This document shows, piece after piece, positions 35,541-44,856 of a DNA stretch of 64,000 nt. Position numbers and translations under genes: made by a program. The DNA lies in NCBI RefSeq assembly GCF_014652435.1, contig NZ_BMYU01000001.1, forward strand, positions 248,001-312,000, in the 5' to 3' direction. Position 1 is the stretch's first letter. Every line of letters starts with the position of its first letter. This DNA is from Cognatundibacterium squillarum (GTDB taxonomy: Bacteria; Pseudomonadota; Gammaproteobacteria; Burkholderiales; Burkholderiaceae_D). The notes under the pieces were generated by a model. That model saw nothing but the letters and a program-made list of their open reading frames with translations. It was not told the origin of the DNA and searched no databases.

Positions 35541-35744
35541 ATGGCACGTATTACTGTTGAAGATTCTCTGAAAACTATCCCTAACCGTTTTGAACTGACT
35601 CTGTGTGCGACTTACCGTGCACGTCAGCTGCTGCAAGGTCATTCGCCAAAAGTAGAGGCGAAAAACAAACCAGCAGTTATGGCATTGCGTGAAATCGCTG
35701 CAGGCAAAGTCGGAACAGAAATGCTGAAAAAAGTACCGGTCTGA
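35541..35744 (+). CDS. rpoZ: RNA polymerase omega subunit
   Basis: A 67-residue protein that helps assemble RNA polymerase and takes part in ppGpp sensing. The sequence [20 protein letters not shown] and the following [12 protein letters not shown] are classic. It ends soon after the MLKKVPV segment. It lies 18 bases after gmk and 41 bases before spoT, the standard order, linking the ppGpp synthetase to its polymerase target. Confidence 0.97.
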   Translation: MARITVEDSLKTIPNRFELTLCATYRARQLLQGHSPKVEAKNKPAVMALREIAAGKVGTEMLKKVPV

Positions 35745-35785
35745 TAACACCGTACTTTCCTCACTGAGCGGCCGGGAGTTCCAGA

Positions 35786-38062
35786 ATGCATATATCGGAA
35801 GATATGTCATCTCTGTCAACTAACCCGGCTGTTCGTTTTTCTGACACCCATCAGGATAAATCAGGCATCTTGGATCTGCGCGACTCTTCAGCACCCTCCG
35901 GAAATCTTCAGGTTGGCGTTGCTTCAATTACTACACTGACTGAAAAACTTTCCACCTATTTGTCGGCCCAGGACTTAAAACTGGTCCGCGACGCATATCG
36001 TTTTTCTGACGAAATGCATTTGGGTCAGGTCAGGAAATCCGGCGAACCTTACATATCCCACCCGATTGCTGTTGCGGAAATCTGCGCGGAATGGAAGCTG
36101 GATGTTCAGGCTATCATGGCAGCGCTGTTGCATGATGTGATGGAAGATCAGGGTGTCAAAAAAGAAGAGCTGATTGAACGTTTCGGTGCGCCGGTCGCCG
36201 CGATGGTTGACGGTCTTTCGAAACTCGAAAAAATCGAGTTTCAAAGTCAGATTGAAGCGCAGGCAGAAAACTTCCGGAAGATGTTGCTCGCCATGGCGAG
36301 GGACGTACGTGTGATTCTGGTGAAACTGGCTGACCGCCTGCACAACATGCGTACGCTGGGCGTAATGCTTCCGGCAAAAAAAAGACGCATCTCCCGTGAA
36401 ACCATGGATGTTTATGTGCCGATCGCGCATCGTCTTGGTTTGAATAATCTGTACCGTGAGTTACAGGATCTGGCATTCTCACACCTGTTTCCGATGCGTT
36501 ACCGGACCTTATCGAAAGCAGTGCGTGCTGCCAGGGGTAACCGGCGCGAGGTCGTTAACAAAATACTCAGCTCAGTGAAAGAGTCACTGAGCGCTGCCGG
36601 CATTGAGGCGGAAGTATACGGGCGCGAAAAAACGCTGTACGGCATTTACCGCAAGATGCTCGATAAACACTTGTCGTTCTCACAAGTGCTGGATGTATAT
36701 GGTTTCCGCGTAGTTGTTGAGAATTTCCGCGAGAGCTATTACGCACTCGGTACCCTGCATGCATTGTTCAAACCAATGCCGGGCAAATTCAAGGATTACA
36801 TTGCCATTCCAAAAACCAATGGCTACCAGTCTTTGCACACAACGCTGATCGGCCCTTACGGCACACCGGTTGAATTTCAGATTCGTACCCGTGAGATGCA
36901 CCGCGTTGCGGAATCTGGTGTTGCAGCGCACTGGCTGTACAAAAATGAAGGATCAAATCTGACGGATTTGCAGCAGCGGACCCATGCATGGCTGCAGTCC
37001 CTGCTCGATATTCAAAAGCAAACCGGCGATTCTGCCGAGTTTCTTGAGCATGTCAAAGTCGACTTATTCCCCGGCTCGGTTTACGTCTTTACACCGAAAT
37101 CTAAAATTGTGGCATTGCCGCGTGGCGCTACCGCGCTGGATTTCGCATACAACATTCATACAGATATCGGTGATCAGGCAATTGCGACGCGCATTAACAA
37201 CGAGCCTGTTCCACTACGTTCCGAATTAAAAAACGGAGATATCGTCGAAATTATTACATCCCCGAATTCCCGACCGACTGCGAACTGGTTGTCTTACGTC
37301 CGCACAGGGAAAGCTCGTTCTGCGATACGCCATTTCCTGCGCACAGCCAATCTGAATGAGTCGACTGAGCTCGGAAAACAATTGCTGGCACAGGCACTTG
37401 TTGCGCTTCAGTTAAATCCGGAATTGCCTGATTTTCTCGTGGACAAACTCCTCAACGAGTCCACGGCAAAATCTATGGATGAGTTGTATACCGATATCGG
37501 TATCGGTAAACGCATGGCTGCACTGGTCGCGCGCCACATACTGGATCTGGTACAGGATGATTCGCCGACGATTCCATTCCAGCAATACGGCGACCGCCAG
37601 GTACACCGCCCTGCTCCGGTTATCATCTATGGCAGCGAAGGCGTTTCTGTACAACTTGCGGCTTGCTGTATGCCAATTCCAGGCGACGGGATTATAGGGC
37701 AGTTAAAGCGCGATCAGGGTCTTGTCGTCCATACTGACGATTGCAAACACGCAAAACGTTTGCTGACCAAAGAACCGGATCGCTGGATTGATGTGACCTG
37801 GGGCGACGATCTGAACCGCCGGTTCGACACGCGAATTTCGGTTGTCATCACCAATGAACGCGGTGCGCTGGCGAGGATTGCAGCAGAAATCGGCGAAGCA
37901 GATATCAATATTTCTCATGTCAATATGGAAGATGGCGATTCGAATGACATGACTCACATCCATTTCACCATACAAGTCGAAAGCCGTAACCATCTGGCGA
38001 AACTGATGCGCAGCATTCGTCATCTGAACGGCGTATCGCGGGTTACACGCGAGCGGGGCTGA
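35786..38062 (+). CDS. spoT: Bifunctional (p)ppGpp synthetase/hydrolase
   Basis: A 758-residue RelA/SpoT homologue. The HD hydrolase domain has HPIAVAEICAEW and HDVMEDQG, both intact. The synthetase domain has GREKTLYGIYRKM and RVVVENFRESYYAL followed by the NGYQSLHTT segment. A TGS domain (DLFPGSVYVFTPKSKIVALP), a helical/zinc-finger region with AACCMPIPGD, and a C-terminal ACT domain (RFDTRISVVITNERGALARI) follow. It should set ppGpp levels in starvation. The ATG at 35786 has GGGAG seven bases upstream. Confidence 0.97.
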   Translation: MHISEDMSSLSTNPAVRFSDTHQDKSGILDLRDSSAPSGNLQVGVASITTLTEKLSTYLSAQDLKLVRDAYRFSDEMHLGQVRKSGEPYISHPIAVAEICAEWKLDVQAIMAALLHDVMEDQGVKKEELIERFGAPVAAMVDGLSKLEKIEFQSQIEAQAENFRKMLLAMARDVRVILVKLADRLHNMRTLGVMLPAKKRRISRETMDVYVPIAHRLGLNNLYRELQDLAFSHLFPMRYRTLSKAVRAARGNRREVVNKILSSVKESLSAAGIEAEVYGREKTLYGIYRKMLDKHLSFSQVLDVYGFRVVVENFRESYYALGTLHALFKPMPGKFKDYIAIPKTNGYQSLHTTLIGPYGTPVEFQIRTREMHRVAESGVAAHWLYKNEGSNLTDLQQRTHAWLQSLLDIQKQTGDSAEFLEHVKVDLFPGSVYVFTPKSKIVALPRGATALDFAYNIHTDIGDQAIATRINNEPVPLRSELKNGDIVEIITSPNSRPTANWLSYVRTGKARSAIRHFLRTANLNESTELGKQLLAQALVALQLNPELPDFLVDKLLNESTAKSMDELYTDIGIGKRMAALVARHILDLVQDDSPTIPFQQYGDRQVHRPAPVIIYGSEGVSVQLAACCMPIPGDGIIGQLKRDQGLVVHTDDCKHAKRLLTKEPDRWIDVTWGDDLNRRFDTRISVVITNERGALARIAAEIGEADINISHVNMEDGDSNDMTHIHFTIQVESRNHLAKLMRSIRHLNGVSRVTRERG

Positions 38063-38093
38063 GCAGTTTCCGACAATTCCCGCTGATCAACGT

Positions 38094-39194
38094 ATGAACC
38101 AGAAAATGATTCCTGTAGTTCCGTCCAGACCGGCTGCGAAGCCGGTTCCGCCGGCACAAATGAGCAGTGGTGACGTACTTGATCAGTACGGAAGACGCTT
38201 CACAGACTTGCGCATATCGGTCACAGATCGCTGCAATTTCCGTTGCGGCTACTGCATGCCGAAAGAAGTTTTCACACCGGATTATCCGTATCTGCCACGC
38301 AGCAGCATCCTGAGTTTTGAAGAAATCACCCGCGTCGCCGGAGCGGCGGCTGTGATGGGCGTGACAAAATTCCGGCTGACCGGCGGCGAACCCTTGCTGC
38401 GTAAGGACATTAGTTCGCTGATACGCATGCTGTCCGGCCTGAAGACGACAAATGGCTCGAAACCGGACATAACCCTGACAACAAACGGCGTTTTGCTGAC
38501 CCGCAAAGCGATGGAGCTGCGCGATGCGGGGCTCGACCGCGTCACCGTTTCACTGGACGCAATGTCTGATACCAACTTTCAACGTATGAGTGATTCAGAT
38601 TTTTCTGTCCGGGATGTGCTGGCTGGGATTCACCATGCGCTGGAATGCGGCTTCCGAAAAGTCAAAGTCAATATGGTCGTGCGCAAGGGCTGGAATGAGA
38701 ATGAGGTCATTGCGATGGTGGACTATTTCCGCCAGTTGCCAGTCGCACTGCGCTTTATTGAATATATGGACGTCGGAGCAAGTAACAGTTGGAGTTTACA
38801 GGAAGTCGTTTCCAGCAACAGTTTGCTGGAGAACATCCGACAGGCCGGCAATACCCTGGTTGCGCTACCTGCTGAAACCGGCTCGGATACCGCAAGCCGC
38901 TGGCAGCATCATGATGCACCGGGGGAAATCGGTTTTATTTCCAGCATCAGCCAGCCTTTCTGTCATAGTTGCAGCCGTTTAAGGCTGTCTACAGACGGCA
39001 AAATCTATACCTGCTTATTTGCCAGTGAAGGCTTTGATTTACGGCCATTATTGCTCGCAAACGCCGATCAGCAGACACTGCAAAATGCACTGACCGGCAT
39101 CTGGCAGCAGCGTGATGATCGCTACTCAGTGACGCGCACACAGGCAACTGCTCAGCGCCGCGAACGCATCGAAATGTCGTACATCGGTGGCTGA
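38094..39194 (+). CDS. moaA: GTP 3',8-cyclase MoaA
   Basis: A 366-residue radical SAM enzyme, the first step of molybdenum cofactor synthesis. The N-terminal [4Fe-4S] motif CNFRCGYC lies near residues 46-53, and the GTP-binding C-terminal cluster motif is CHSCSRLRLSTDGKIYTC. It ends with the essential Gly-Gly dipeptide (SYIGG). An N-terminal proline-rich extension of about 35 residues is longer than in E. coli. It starts 31 bases after spoT and two bases before mobA. Confidence 0.97.
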   Translation: MNQKMIPVVPSRPAAKPVPPAQMSSGDVLDQYGRRFTDLRISVTDRCNFRCGYCMPKEVFTPDYPYLPRSSILSFEEITRVAGAAAVMGVTKFRLTGGEPLLRKDISSLIRMLSGLKTTNGSKPDITLTTNGVLLTRKAMELRDAGLDRVTVSLDAMSDTNFQRMSDSDFSVRDVLAGIHHALECGFRKVKVNMVVRKGWNENEVIAMVDYFRQLPVALRFIEYMDVGASNSWSLQEVVSSNSLLENIRQAGNTLVALPAETGSDTASRWQHHDAPGEIGFISSISQPFCHSCSRLRLSTDGKIYTCLFASEGFDLRPLLLANADQQTLQNALTGIWQQRDDRYSVTRTQATAQRRERIEMSYIGG

Positions 39195-39196
39195 CA

Positions 39197-39829
39197 ATGC
39201 CGCTACAGACGCTTTCCACCCTGACTTGCAACGATATTACCGGCTTAATTCTGGCCGGCGGCCGGAGCAGTCGCATGGGCGGACAGGATAAGGGCCTGAT
39301 ACAGCTACACGGCTTACCACAGGCGCAATGGCTTGCGCAGCAACTGCGCCTGCAAACTGCCGGGGTTCTGATCAGCGCAAACCGCCATATCAACATCTAT
39401 CAGCGCTTTGGATTTCCGGTAATTCAGGACGATGACGATAGTTTCGCAGGACCGCTGGCTGGCATACTGGCAGCACTCAGACACTGCCCTACCTCCCTGC
39501 TACTGGTCACCCCATGCGATACGCCAGCAGTACACCCAGAGCTCGCACTGCTGCTGCTACGCCGTCTTCAGCAGGATGAACGCCCACTGGCATATATACA
39601 AACAATCAGTACTACCGGCGAATCGCGCGATCATCCGGGATTTGCGCTGATACATCGCGACCTTTCAGGCCAGCTGGAGGCATATCTGGCAAGTGGTCAG
39701 CGTCGCGTTTTGCAGTGGTTTCGGGAACAGAAAGCCAGCGTCTGTGTGGTACCGGATCACATCAGTTTTCACAACCTGAATACGCCGGAAGCCGTCAGTG
39801 CTTACCAGAGCGTAGCTGGCTCCCGCTAG
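39197..39829 (+). CDS. mobA: Molybdenum cofactor guanylyltransferase MobA
   Basis: A 210-residue enzyme that attaches GMP to molybdopterin. The nucleotidyltransferase signature LILAGGRSSRMGGQDKGLIQL lies near residue 16, split across two segments. The metal-binding VTPCDTPAVHPE motif and the later DHPGFALIHRDL segment follow. It is directly coupled to moaA; other mo-cofactor genes are not in the window. Copy C of the dispersed element follows 26 bases after the stop. Confidence 0.95.
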   Translation: MPLQTLSTLTCNDITGLILAGGRSSRMGGQDKGLIQLHGLPQAQWLAQQLRLQTAGVLISANRHINIYQRFGFPVIQDDDDSFAGPLAGILAALRHCPTSLLLVTPCDTPAVHPELALLLLRRLQQDERPLAYIQTISTTGESRDHPGFALIHRDLSGQLEAYLASGQRRVLQWFREQKASVCVVPDHISFHNLNTPEAVSAYQSVAGSR

Positions 39830-39855
39830 CCCGATCCACTTCTAAAGTCACTCAG

Positions 39856-39945
39856 TTGTGCAAATATCGTCATCCATCAATTTCTGAGAGCCGGACTTTC
39901 TGCCGACGACCGCCAGATTGCTGTGCTGAACTCCGCATTCTGGCC
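39856..39945 (-). repeat. Dispersed 90-base intergenic element, copy C (inverted)
   Basis: On the minus strand it starts with GGCC at 39945. The left unit ATGCGGAGTTCAGCACAG begins at 39938, the core lies at 39892-39907, and the right unit ATGACGATATTTGCACAA begins at 39873, again 65 bases apart. It lies between mobA and the cyclophilin gene, both on plus, so here the element opposes the neighbouring genes. The rest of 39830-40127 shows no gene. Confidence 0.85.
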
Positions 39946-40127
39946 TTTTTTACACGATTTCCGGCATCTCGAAGCCTCCTCACAGAATTGCATTTCAAAG
40001 TCCGCTCCCCCTGCCCCCGGAGTATTGCAGCACGCGCTTTCTTTCAGTTGCGCAATTTGATACAGAAAAGCGCACGCAAACCAGCGGCGGCACAGTAAAA
40101 TATTTATTTATTTGACTGGAGATCAGA

Positions 40128-40994
40128 TTGAAAGCATCAGTTTGGATTCTGAGCGGACTCGCAGCGGCAGCTTTGCTCAGCGCCTGCGGTGGCAACAAAA
40201 GCGATACACCGACCGTCACCGCAACGGTCAGCAGCGTCAGTATTGACCCTCTGAGCTATCGCAAACTGACCACCATCACCATCAATGGTCAGAATCTGGA
40301 TAAAGGTATCAATATACTGAGCATGCTTCCGAACCAGAGTACAGCTTGCCTGAATTTGACAGAAGTTGCAGGCGGCACTGCCACTAAACGCACTTTCACT
40401 TGCAAAGTCGTTGGCTTAGGCAATGTGGTGACAACAATTACGGATACATTAACAAAAGTACTGTATCAGGCAACGCAAACATCTTCTCTTGCCTTACCTC
40501 CGCAGGTGACTATGGTGACCGATAAGGGAACAGTCGTCATCGAATTAAATCCTTATAAAGCACCAGTCACCGTAGATAACTTCCTGAATTATGTAGAGAG
40601 CGGATTTTATCCAAGCAAAATTTTCCACCGCGTAGAGGCAGGACTGGTGATTCAGGGCGGTGGCTATACCAAGGATCTGGTTGCAGCAGCAACAAATAAT
40701 CCGATCAAACTGGAAACTGCGGTTGGACTCAGCAATACTCGCGGCACAATCGGACTGGCACGGACATCAGACCCGAATTCCGGTACTTCTCAGTTCTACT
40801 TCAATCTCAAAGATAACAGCGCCGCATTTGACTATCAAAGCGCAGCATCTCCCGGCTATGCAGTGTTTGGTCAGATTGTTTCCGGACTGGATGTGATGGA
40901 TGCGATCGCCGGCGTACCGGTTTCCACGCAAAATGGCATGTCCAATGTACCGGTGACGCCGGTGCTGATTCAGTCTGTCAAACAGACCCAGTAA
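40128..40994 (+). CDS. Cyclophilin-type peptidyl-prolyl isomerase lipoprotein with N-terminal extra domain
   Basis: A 288-residue protein. The lipobox LLSAC puts the lipidated Cys at 20. Residues about 28-120 form an additional beta-rich domain (SVSIDPLSYRKLTTITINGQ) that looks Ig/TIG-like. The C-terminal cyclophilin domain (about 125-285) shows VTMVTDKGTVVIELNPYKAP, KIFHRV, SQFYFNL and the VFGQIVSG ending. It would isomerise proline bonds in the periplasm. The start is TTG at 40128, with GGAG upstream. Linkage to an Ig-like domain on a lipoprotein is unusual for this family. Confidence 0.85.
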   Translation: MKASVWILSGLAAAALLSACGGNKSDTPTVTATVSSVSIDPLSYRKLTTITINGQNLDKGINILSMLPNQSTACLNLTEVAGGTATKRTFTCKVVGLGNVVTTITDTLTKVLYQATQTSSLALPPQVTMVTDKGTVVIELNPYKAPVTVDNFLNYVESGFYPSKIFHRVEAGLVIQGGGYTKDLVAAATNNPIKLETAVGLSNTRGTIGLARTSDPNSGTSQFYFNLKDNSAAFDYQSAASPGYAVFGQIVSGLDVMDAIAGVPVSTQNGMSNVPVTPVLIQSVKQTQ

Positions 40995-41011
40995 GCCCTT
41001 AATCAGGAAAA

Positions 41012-41030
41012 GCGCCGGAGTATCCGGCGC
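41012..41030 (+). other. Hairpin after the cyclophilin gene
   Basis: GCGCCGGA pairs with TCCGGCGC around a three-base loop, 17 bases past the stop. There is no T-run; the following hairpin is the probable terminator. Confidence 0.5.
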
Positions 41031-41045
41031 GTATGCCATACAAAA

Positions 41046-41078
41046 CCGCGCTGTCGTTTGCCGACAACGCGGCTTTTT
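41046..41078 (+). terminator. Intrinsic terminator of the cyclophilin gene
   Basis: CCGCG and TGTCG pair with CGACA and CGCGG (41046-41072, one mismatch between the two halves). Five T residues follow at 41074-41078, reaching the end of the convergent glycosidase gene. Confidence 0.7.
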
Positions 41079-43425
41079 ATTTAACGATAATTTCGTACCA
41101 GGGACTCTCTGCCCTGATTCTCAGCGTCAGCACCCCGTTATTCAGAATAACATTATCTGACTGCAGATTAGCGGATCTCTGCCCACGCTCATCAAGCTGA
41201 TACACAGTGACTTTTTGCCCGGACACTGGCAAACCAATGCTGATGTCCAGTTTCTCCATCCATACCGGCCCCTGCGTACTTCGTGAACCTGAGGGGTGCG
41301 TGCTTCCACTCTGGTCCGGTTCCAGCGTCTGCCACATTGCATCACCTTTATACGGCACCAAATGTTTAGGACGGAAACCGGTTCCGGTTTTCTGCGAACC
41401 GGTGCTTGCACCCGCCACAGTCAGCAACAAGCGACGAGACTTGTCCAGCGGCATGCCATCACGTGTGGTCAGGCTGACCACCGCGAAACCGCGGCTACCC
41501 GGCGCGTGCTGAACGGACCATCCGTTGGTTGCGTTTGCATCACCAAACCCCGCATATACCGCTGCGAAGCGATCGGCCCAGATCAATTGCCCAGGCTGCG
41601 CATTCCACACCGGAACTGCGGCCTGAGTACTGGTCGCAATGGCTTTCTGACGCAGCACAGCTTGCGACGAAGCTGCAGTCTGCACACTGATTCTGTATTG
41701 CAAAGTGTCGGTTGCGACTAATCCAAAACGTCGGCGGACAAAGTCGTCCATGACCGCCGGATCAATACTTTCTCCACTCAGTGCCAGACTGATCATTTCC
41801 GGCTCAGAGACGGGCAGAACCTGCTGCTCTGGTAAAGCATTCATCTGAAATTGCCTGAATACAGAGGCCAGTGTGCCAAAACTGACCAACTGACTACTGT
41901 GATTATTCAGATTAAATGCGCTCATCCATGTATCGTCATCCGGCATTTGCCCATACTGAAAAAAGAATAAACCATCCCAGTCCTGCAAACTCGCGAGCGT
42001 CACCATTGCGGGAACAATCTCCGCCGATTGCCGGTTCGGGTAGGCCTGATTAAATTCGCTGACCACAAATGGCTTTTGACGGTCACGGTAAAAACTGCGC
42101 TTCAGCAGCGCTCCCGTCGTATCCCGCAGACTGGATGCATTCCTTATCCGCCAATCCTGATCTGACCAGCCTCCACCGGGAAAATCATAGTGATCCGTAT
42201 AAAAATGCTCATCTGCATAATCCATATTCCGCTGACTCAGCTGATTCGCAAGACCACCAAAATAACGCTGCGTACCAGTCACAGCAACCTGCTCGCCCGC
42301 TTCCTGCCTGATCACCTGCCGCAAATTTTCGAAGTATTGCTGATCAGTTTCGATCAAAAAGCGGACAAAATCCGCAGCGCGCAGACCCAGTCCCTCTGCA
42401 GCGGGCTGATAACGGATTTCCAGAAATCCGGGCAAGGGCAAGCCTAGTTTATGAAACAGTTTGCGCCCCAGCCTGCGAATGCGCTCTATCCATCCAGTGC
42501 CTGTCTCGGGCGCAATCGCCTCGTCTTTTTTGAGGTAAACCGCTCCCTGCGCCGGTAATTCGCAAGTCTTCCAGCGCTGGCATGCGACTTCTGTGCTGCC
42601 GTATTCCCGTGCGATCCACTTGCGCCAGAGGGCAGTCCATGTGCGCTCATATTCGCCATTCAGTTTATCCAGCTCACCACGCTGCCAGGCGCCCACCAGA
42701 GAAGATTCGTTATTAATCTCCACCATGGCCAGCGCCGGATCATTTTTCAGCTCCAGCTGCCGTAACAACTGCCGGGCAAGTTCCGCCTGCAATGCAATCA
42801 TCCTCGGATCAATCAGATGCAAGGGATGACTGTTAACGGGCATTTGTGCGCCATCGAGCAGTGGATTCACCTGATCGACAGCAGGCCTGAACCGGTAGTT
42901 AACATGCAGATTCAGATTGGCATAGATGCCCTCTTCTCTGAGAACACTGATGAAGTGACGCAAACGCCTGATCGCTTCCGGATGAAAACTGGGGAATGCG
43001 CTGTTTGTCAGCAAGCCAGTGGGTGGTGAACTTTCATCTGACAGTGCAGCGTCCATCTGATGCAAGCGGACGGCGTTCAGCCCCAGTCTTTTAAAGCGCA
43101 GCGCCAGTATGCGTGCCTGCTCTTCATCCGGAAAACAGGCAGGTCCGGACAAATTTATTCCGAATATACGAATGCGCTGATCATCCGCGGTTCCGGGACG
43201 CCGGTCGCGGCCTACCTTAAAAAAATGCCCGTCATGTGCAACGATTTTGTCTTCTTCGCCAATACGCCTGTTCAGACCGGAAAAATCCACCACTGGTGCA
43301 AGCCGGTCAGGATCGGGACGAAATCCATACCAGTTCAGGGTTTCAGCCTGTGCAGAATTGCCCAAAGCCATCATCACTGCCAAGACGCTGGCGAGGCGAT
43401 AGAAATAATTGTGCGTTTTTTTCAT
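41077..43425 (-). CDS. Exported clan GH-A glycoside hydrolase of the eps locus
   Basis: A 782-residue secreted protein. The signal peptide runs to AQA at residue 27. A TIM-barrel domain (about 35-470) shows the two GH-A catalytic glutamates in their usual settings: acid/base MVEINNES (Glu240) and nucleophile VVSEFN (Glu457). The C-terminal 300 residues are beta-rich and may bind glycans. It is divergent from the Wzy-like polymerase gene, so it probably trims or releases the exopolysaccharide. The exact GH family cannot be fixed by eye. Confidence 0.75.
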   Translation of the reverse strand: MKKTHNYFYRLASVLAVMMALGNSAQAETLNWYGFRPDPDRLAPVVDFSGLNRRIGEEDKIVAHDGHFFKVGRDRRPGTADDQRIRIFGINLSGPACFPDEEQARILALRFKRLGLNAVRLHQMDAALSDESSPPTGLLTNSAFPSFHPEAIRRLRHFISVLREEGIYANLNLHVNYRFRPAVDQVNPLLDGAQMPVNSHPLHLIDPRMIALQAELARQLLRQLELKNDPALAMVEINNESSLVGAWQRGELDKLNGEYERTWTALWRKWIAREYGSTEVACQRWKTCELPAQGAVYLKKDEAIAPETGTGWIERIRRLGRKLFHKLGLPLPGFLEIRYQPAAEGLGLRAADFVRFLIETDQQYFENLRQVIRQEAGEQVAVTGTQRYFGGLANQLSQRNMDYADEHFYTDHYDFPGGGWSDQDWRIRNASSLRDTTGALLKRSFYRDRQKPFVVSEFNQAYPNRQSAEIVPAMVTLASLQDWDGLFFFQYGQMPDDDTWMSAFNLNNHSSQLVSFGTLASVFRQFQMNALPEQQVLPVSEPEMISLALSGESIDPAVMDDFVRRRFGLVATDTLQYRISVQTAASSQAVLRQKAIATSTQAAVPVWNAQPGQLIWADRFAAVYAGFGDANATNGWSVQHAPGSRGFAVVSLTTRDGMPLDKSRRLLLTVAGASTGSQKTGTGFRPKHLVPYKGDAMWQTLEPDQSGSTHPSGSRSTQGPVWMEKLDISIGLPVSGQKVTVYQLDERGQRSANLQSDNVILNNGVLTLRIRAESPWYEIIVK

Positions 43426-43494
43426 TGTTGCCGAAATTGAATAGCGTGCTAACCGTTAAAATAGCGCATCCTGAAGCAAAGCACACTGATTCTC

Positions 43495-44856
43495 ATGCAA
43501 CTGCCGTTGAAATCTCCGACATCTGTCTTAAGCCCTTTGGCAGAAGCATGGCTGCTGCGCCTGATCGTCATTTTATTTGTGGTCTTTGCCTTGCTTCCCT
43601 ATGGCATCTCATGGGACTACACCGGCACGTCCTCGTTAACAATGGAAGGTTCGCTTGCTGTAAAACTGGAATGGGGTAGCCTGTTTGCAGTGTCAGGGTT
43701 TCTGCTTTATCAGTATCCGGCGCTGGCTATACGAAACCTGAAAGCGCTGAATCCTTTTCTGATTCTGATCTTATTGTGGTGTCTCGGTTCTTTTATCTGG
43801 TCACCAATGCCCGGCGTTACTTTCAAACGGGCAATCCAGTTGTATGGGTTTGTTGCGATCGGACTGGCATTACAGATCTCTGATCACCCCGTCCGGTTAA
43901 TCGTCTCGAGCATGCTCTATACACTGATGGTGATGCTGGCTGCTTCGTTTGTGATGGGTATAGTTAATCCCACAATCGGTGTTGATTATGAGCTTGGCGG
44001 CGCATGGCGTGGCATATTGTCGCAAAAGAATGAGCTCGGACAAGTCGCAGCAATGTCCATTTTGCTGTGGCAGGTACTCGCCTGCATTTCAAAGGTGAAC
44101 ATGCGGATCATGGCCGTTTCACTGATCTTTGCGTTTCTGATGCTGGTATTAAGTAAAAGCTCGACCAGTATGATCGTCACAATCACAACCAGCAGCATTT
44201 TTCACTTGCTGCGAAAACCCCGTATTGATTCGGAATACGCCGTAACGCGGGTATTGCTGAGTTTACTTTGCCTGATCCTGGTCGCACTATTTATATTTTT
44301 TATGCAAGAGTCGCGTCTTCCGACATCTGCTGAAGTAACCGCCCCCATTGCAGGCTTGTTCGGAAAAGCGTCGGACCTCACGGGGCGAACAGATATCTGG
44401 GAACTCGTCTGGCTGGAAATTCGCCGGCACTGGGTGATGGGGCTGGGCTACGGCGCTTTCTGGCTCGGGCCAGACAGTCTTTCACAATATGTCATCGACG
44501 CTTTGCACTGGATTCCACTGCAATCGCACAATGGCTATCTGGATATTCTGAATGAGCAAGGTTTAGTCGGATTGACGCTGACCGTTCTGGTCATTCTGTA
44601 TCATGCTTACAGCTTGTTGCTGATGCGCAGAACAGATCAGACGCAGGCAGCGTTCTGGACAGCGATGTTACTGATCATTGTTGTCACTAATTTCACGGAA
44701 AGCAGTTTGTTTCGTGGCTTTGGATTTCTGAATGTCTTTTTCTTCATTGCGATGTGCACAGTGACTTCACACAATCGCGCGCAACGCGATAAGGCAATTC
44801 AGGATTTCAGGAATTTACGTCCCGCGCGTAAACCAGGATTCTCTACACAACGATAA
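43495..44856 (+). CDS. O-antigen ligase / Wzy-like exopolysaccharide polymerase
   Basis: A 453-residue integral membrane protein with about 11 hydrophobic segments. The large periplasmic loop near residues 285-365 contains DLTGRTDIWELVW and HNGYLDILNEQGLVGL, a signature shared by O-antigen ligases (WaaL) and ExoQ/EpsX-like polymerases. In this locus polymerisation of the repeat unit is the more likely role. It is the only plus-strand gene in this part of the cluster. Its last 58 bases overlap the acyltransferase gene on the other strand. Confidence 0.82.
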   Translation: MQLPLKSPTSVLSPLAEAWLLRLIVILFVVFALLPYGISWDYTGTSSLTMEGSLAVKLEWGSLFAVSGFLLYQYPALAIRNLKALNPFLILILLWCLGSFIWSPMPGVTFKRAIQLYGFVAIGLALQISDHPVRLIVSSMLYTLMVMLAASFVMGIVNPTIGVDYELGGAWRGILSQKNELGQVAAMSILLWQVLACISKVNMRIMAVSLIFAFLMLVLSKSSTSMIVTITTSSIFHLLRKPRIDSEYAVTRVLLSLLCLILVALFIFFMQESRLPTSAEVTAPIAGLFGKASDLTGRTDIWELVWLEIRRHWVMGLGYGAFWLGPDSLSQYVIDALHWIPLQSHNGYLDILNEQGLVGLTLTVLVILYHAYSLLLMRRTDQTQAAFWTAMLLIIVVTNFTESSLFRGFGFLNVFFFIAMCTVTSHNRAQRDKAIQDFRNLRPARKPGFSTQR

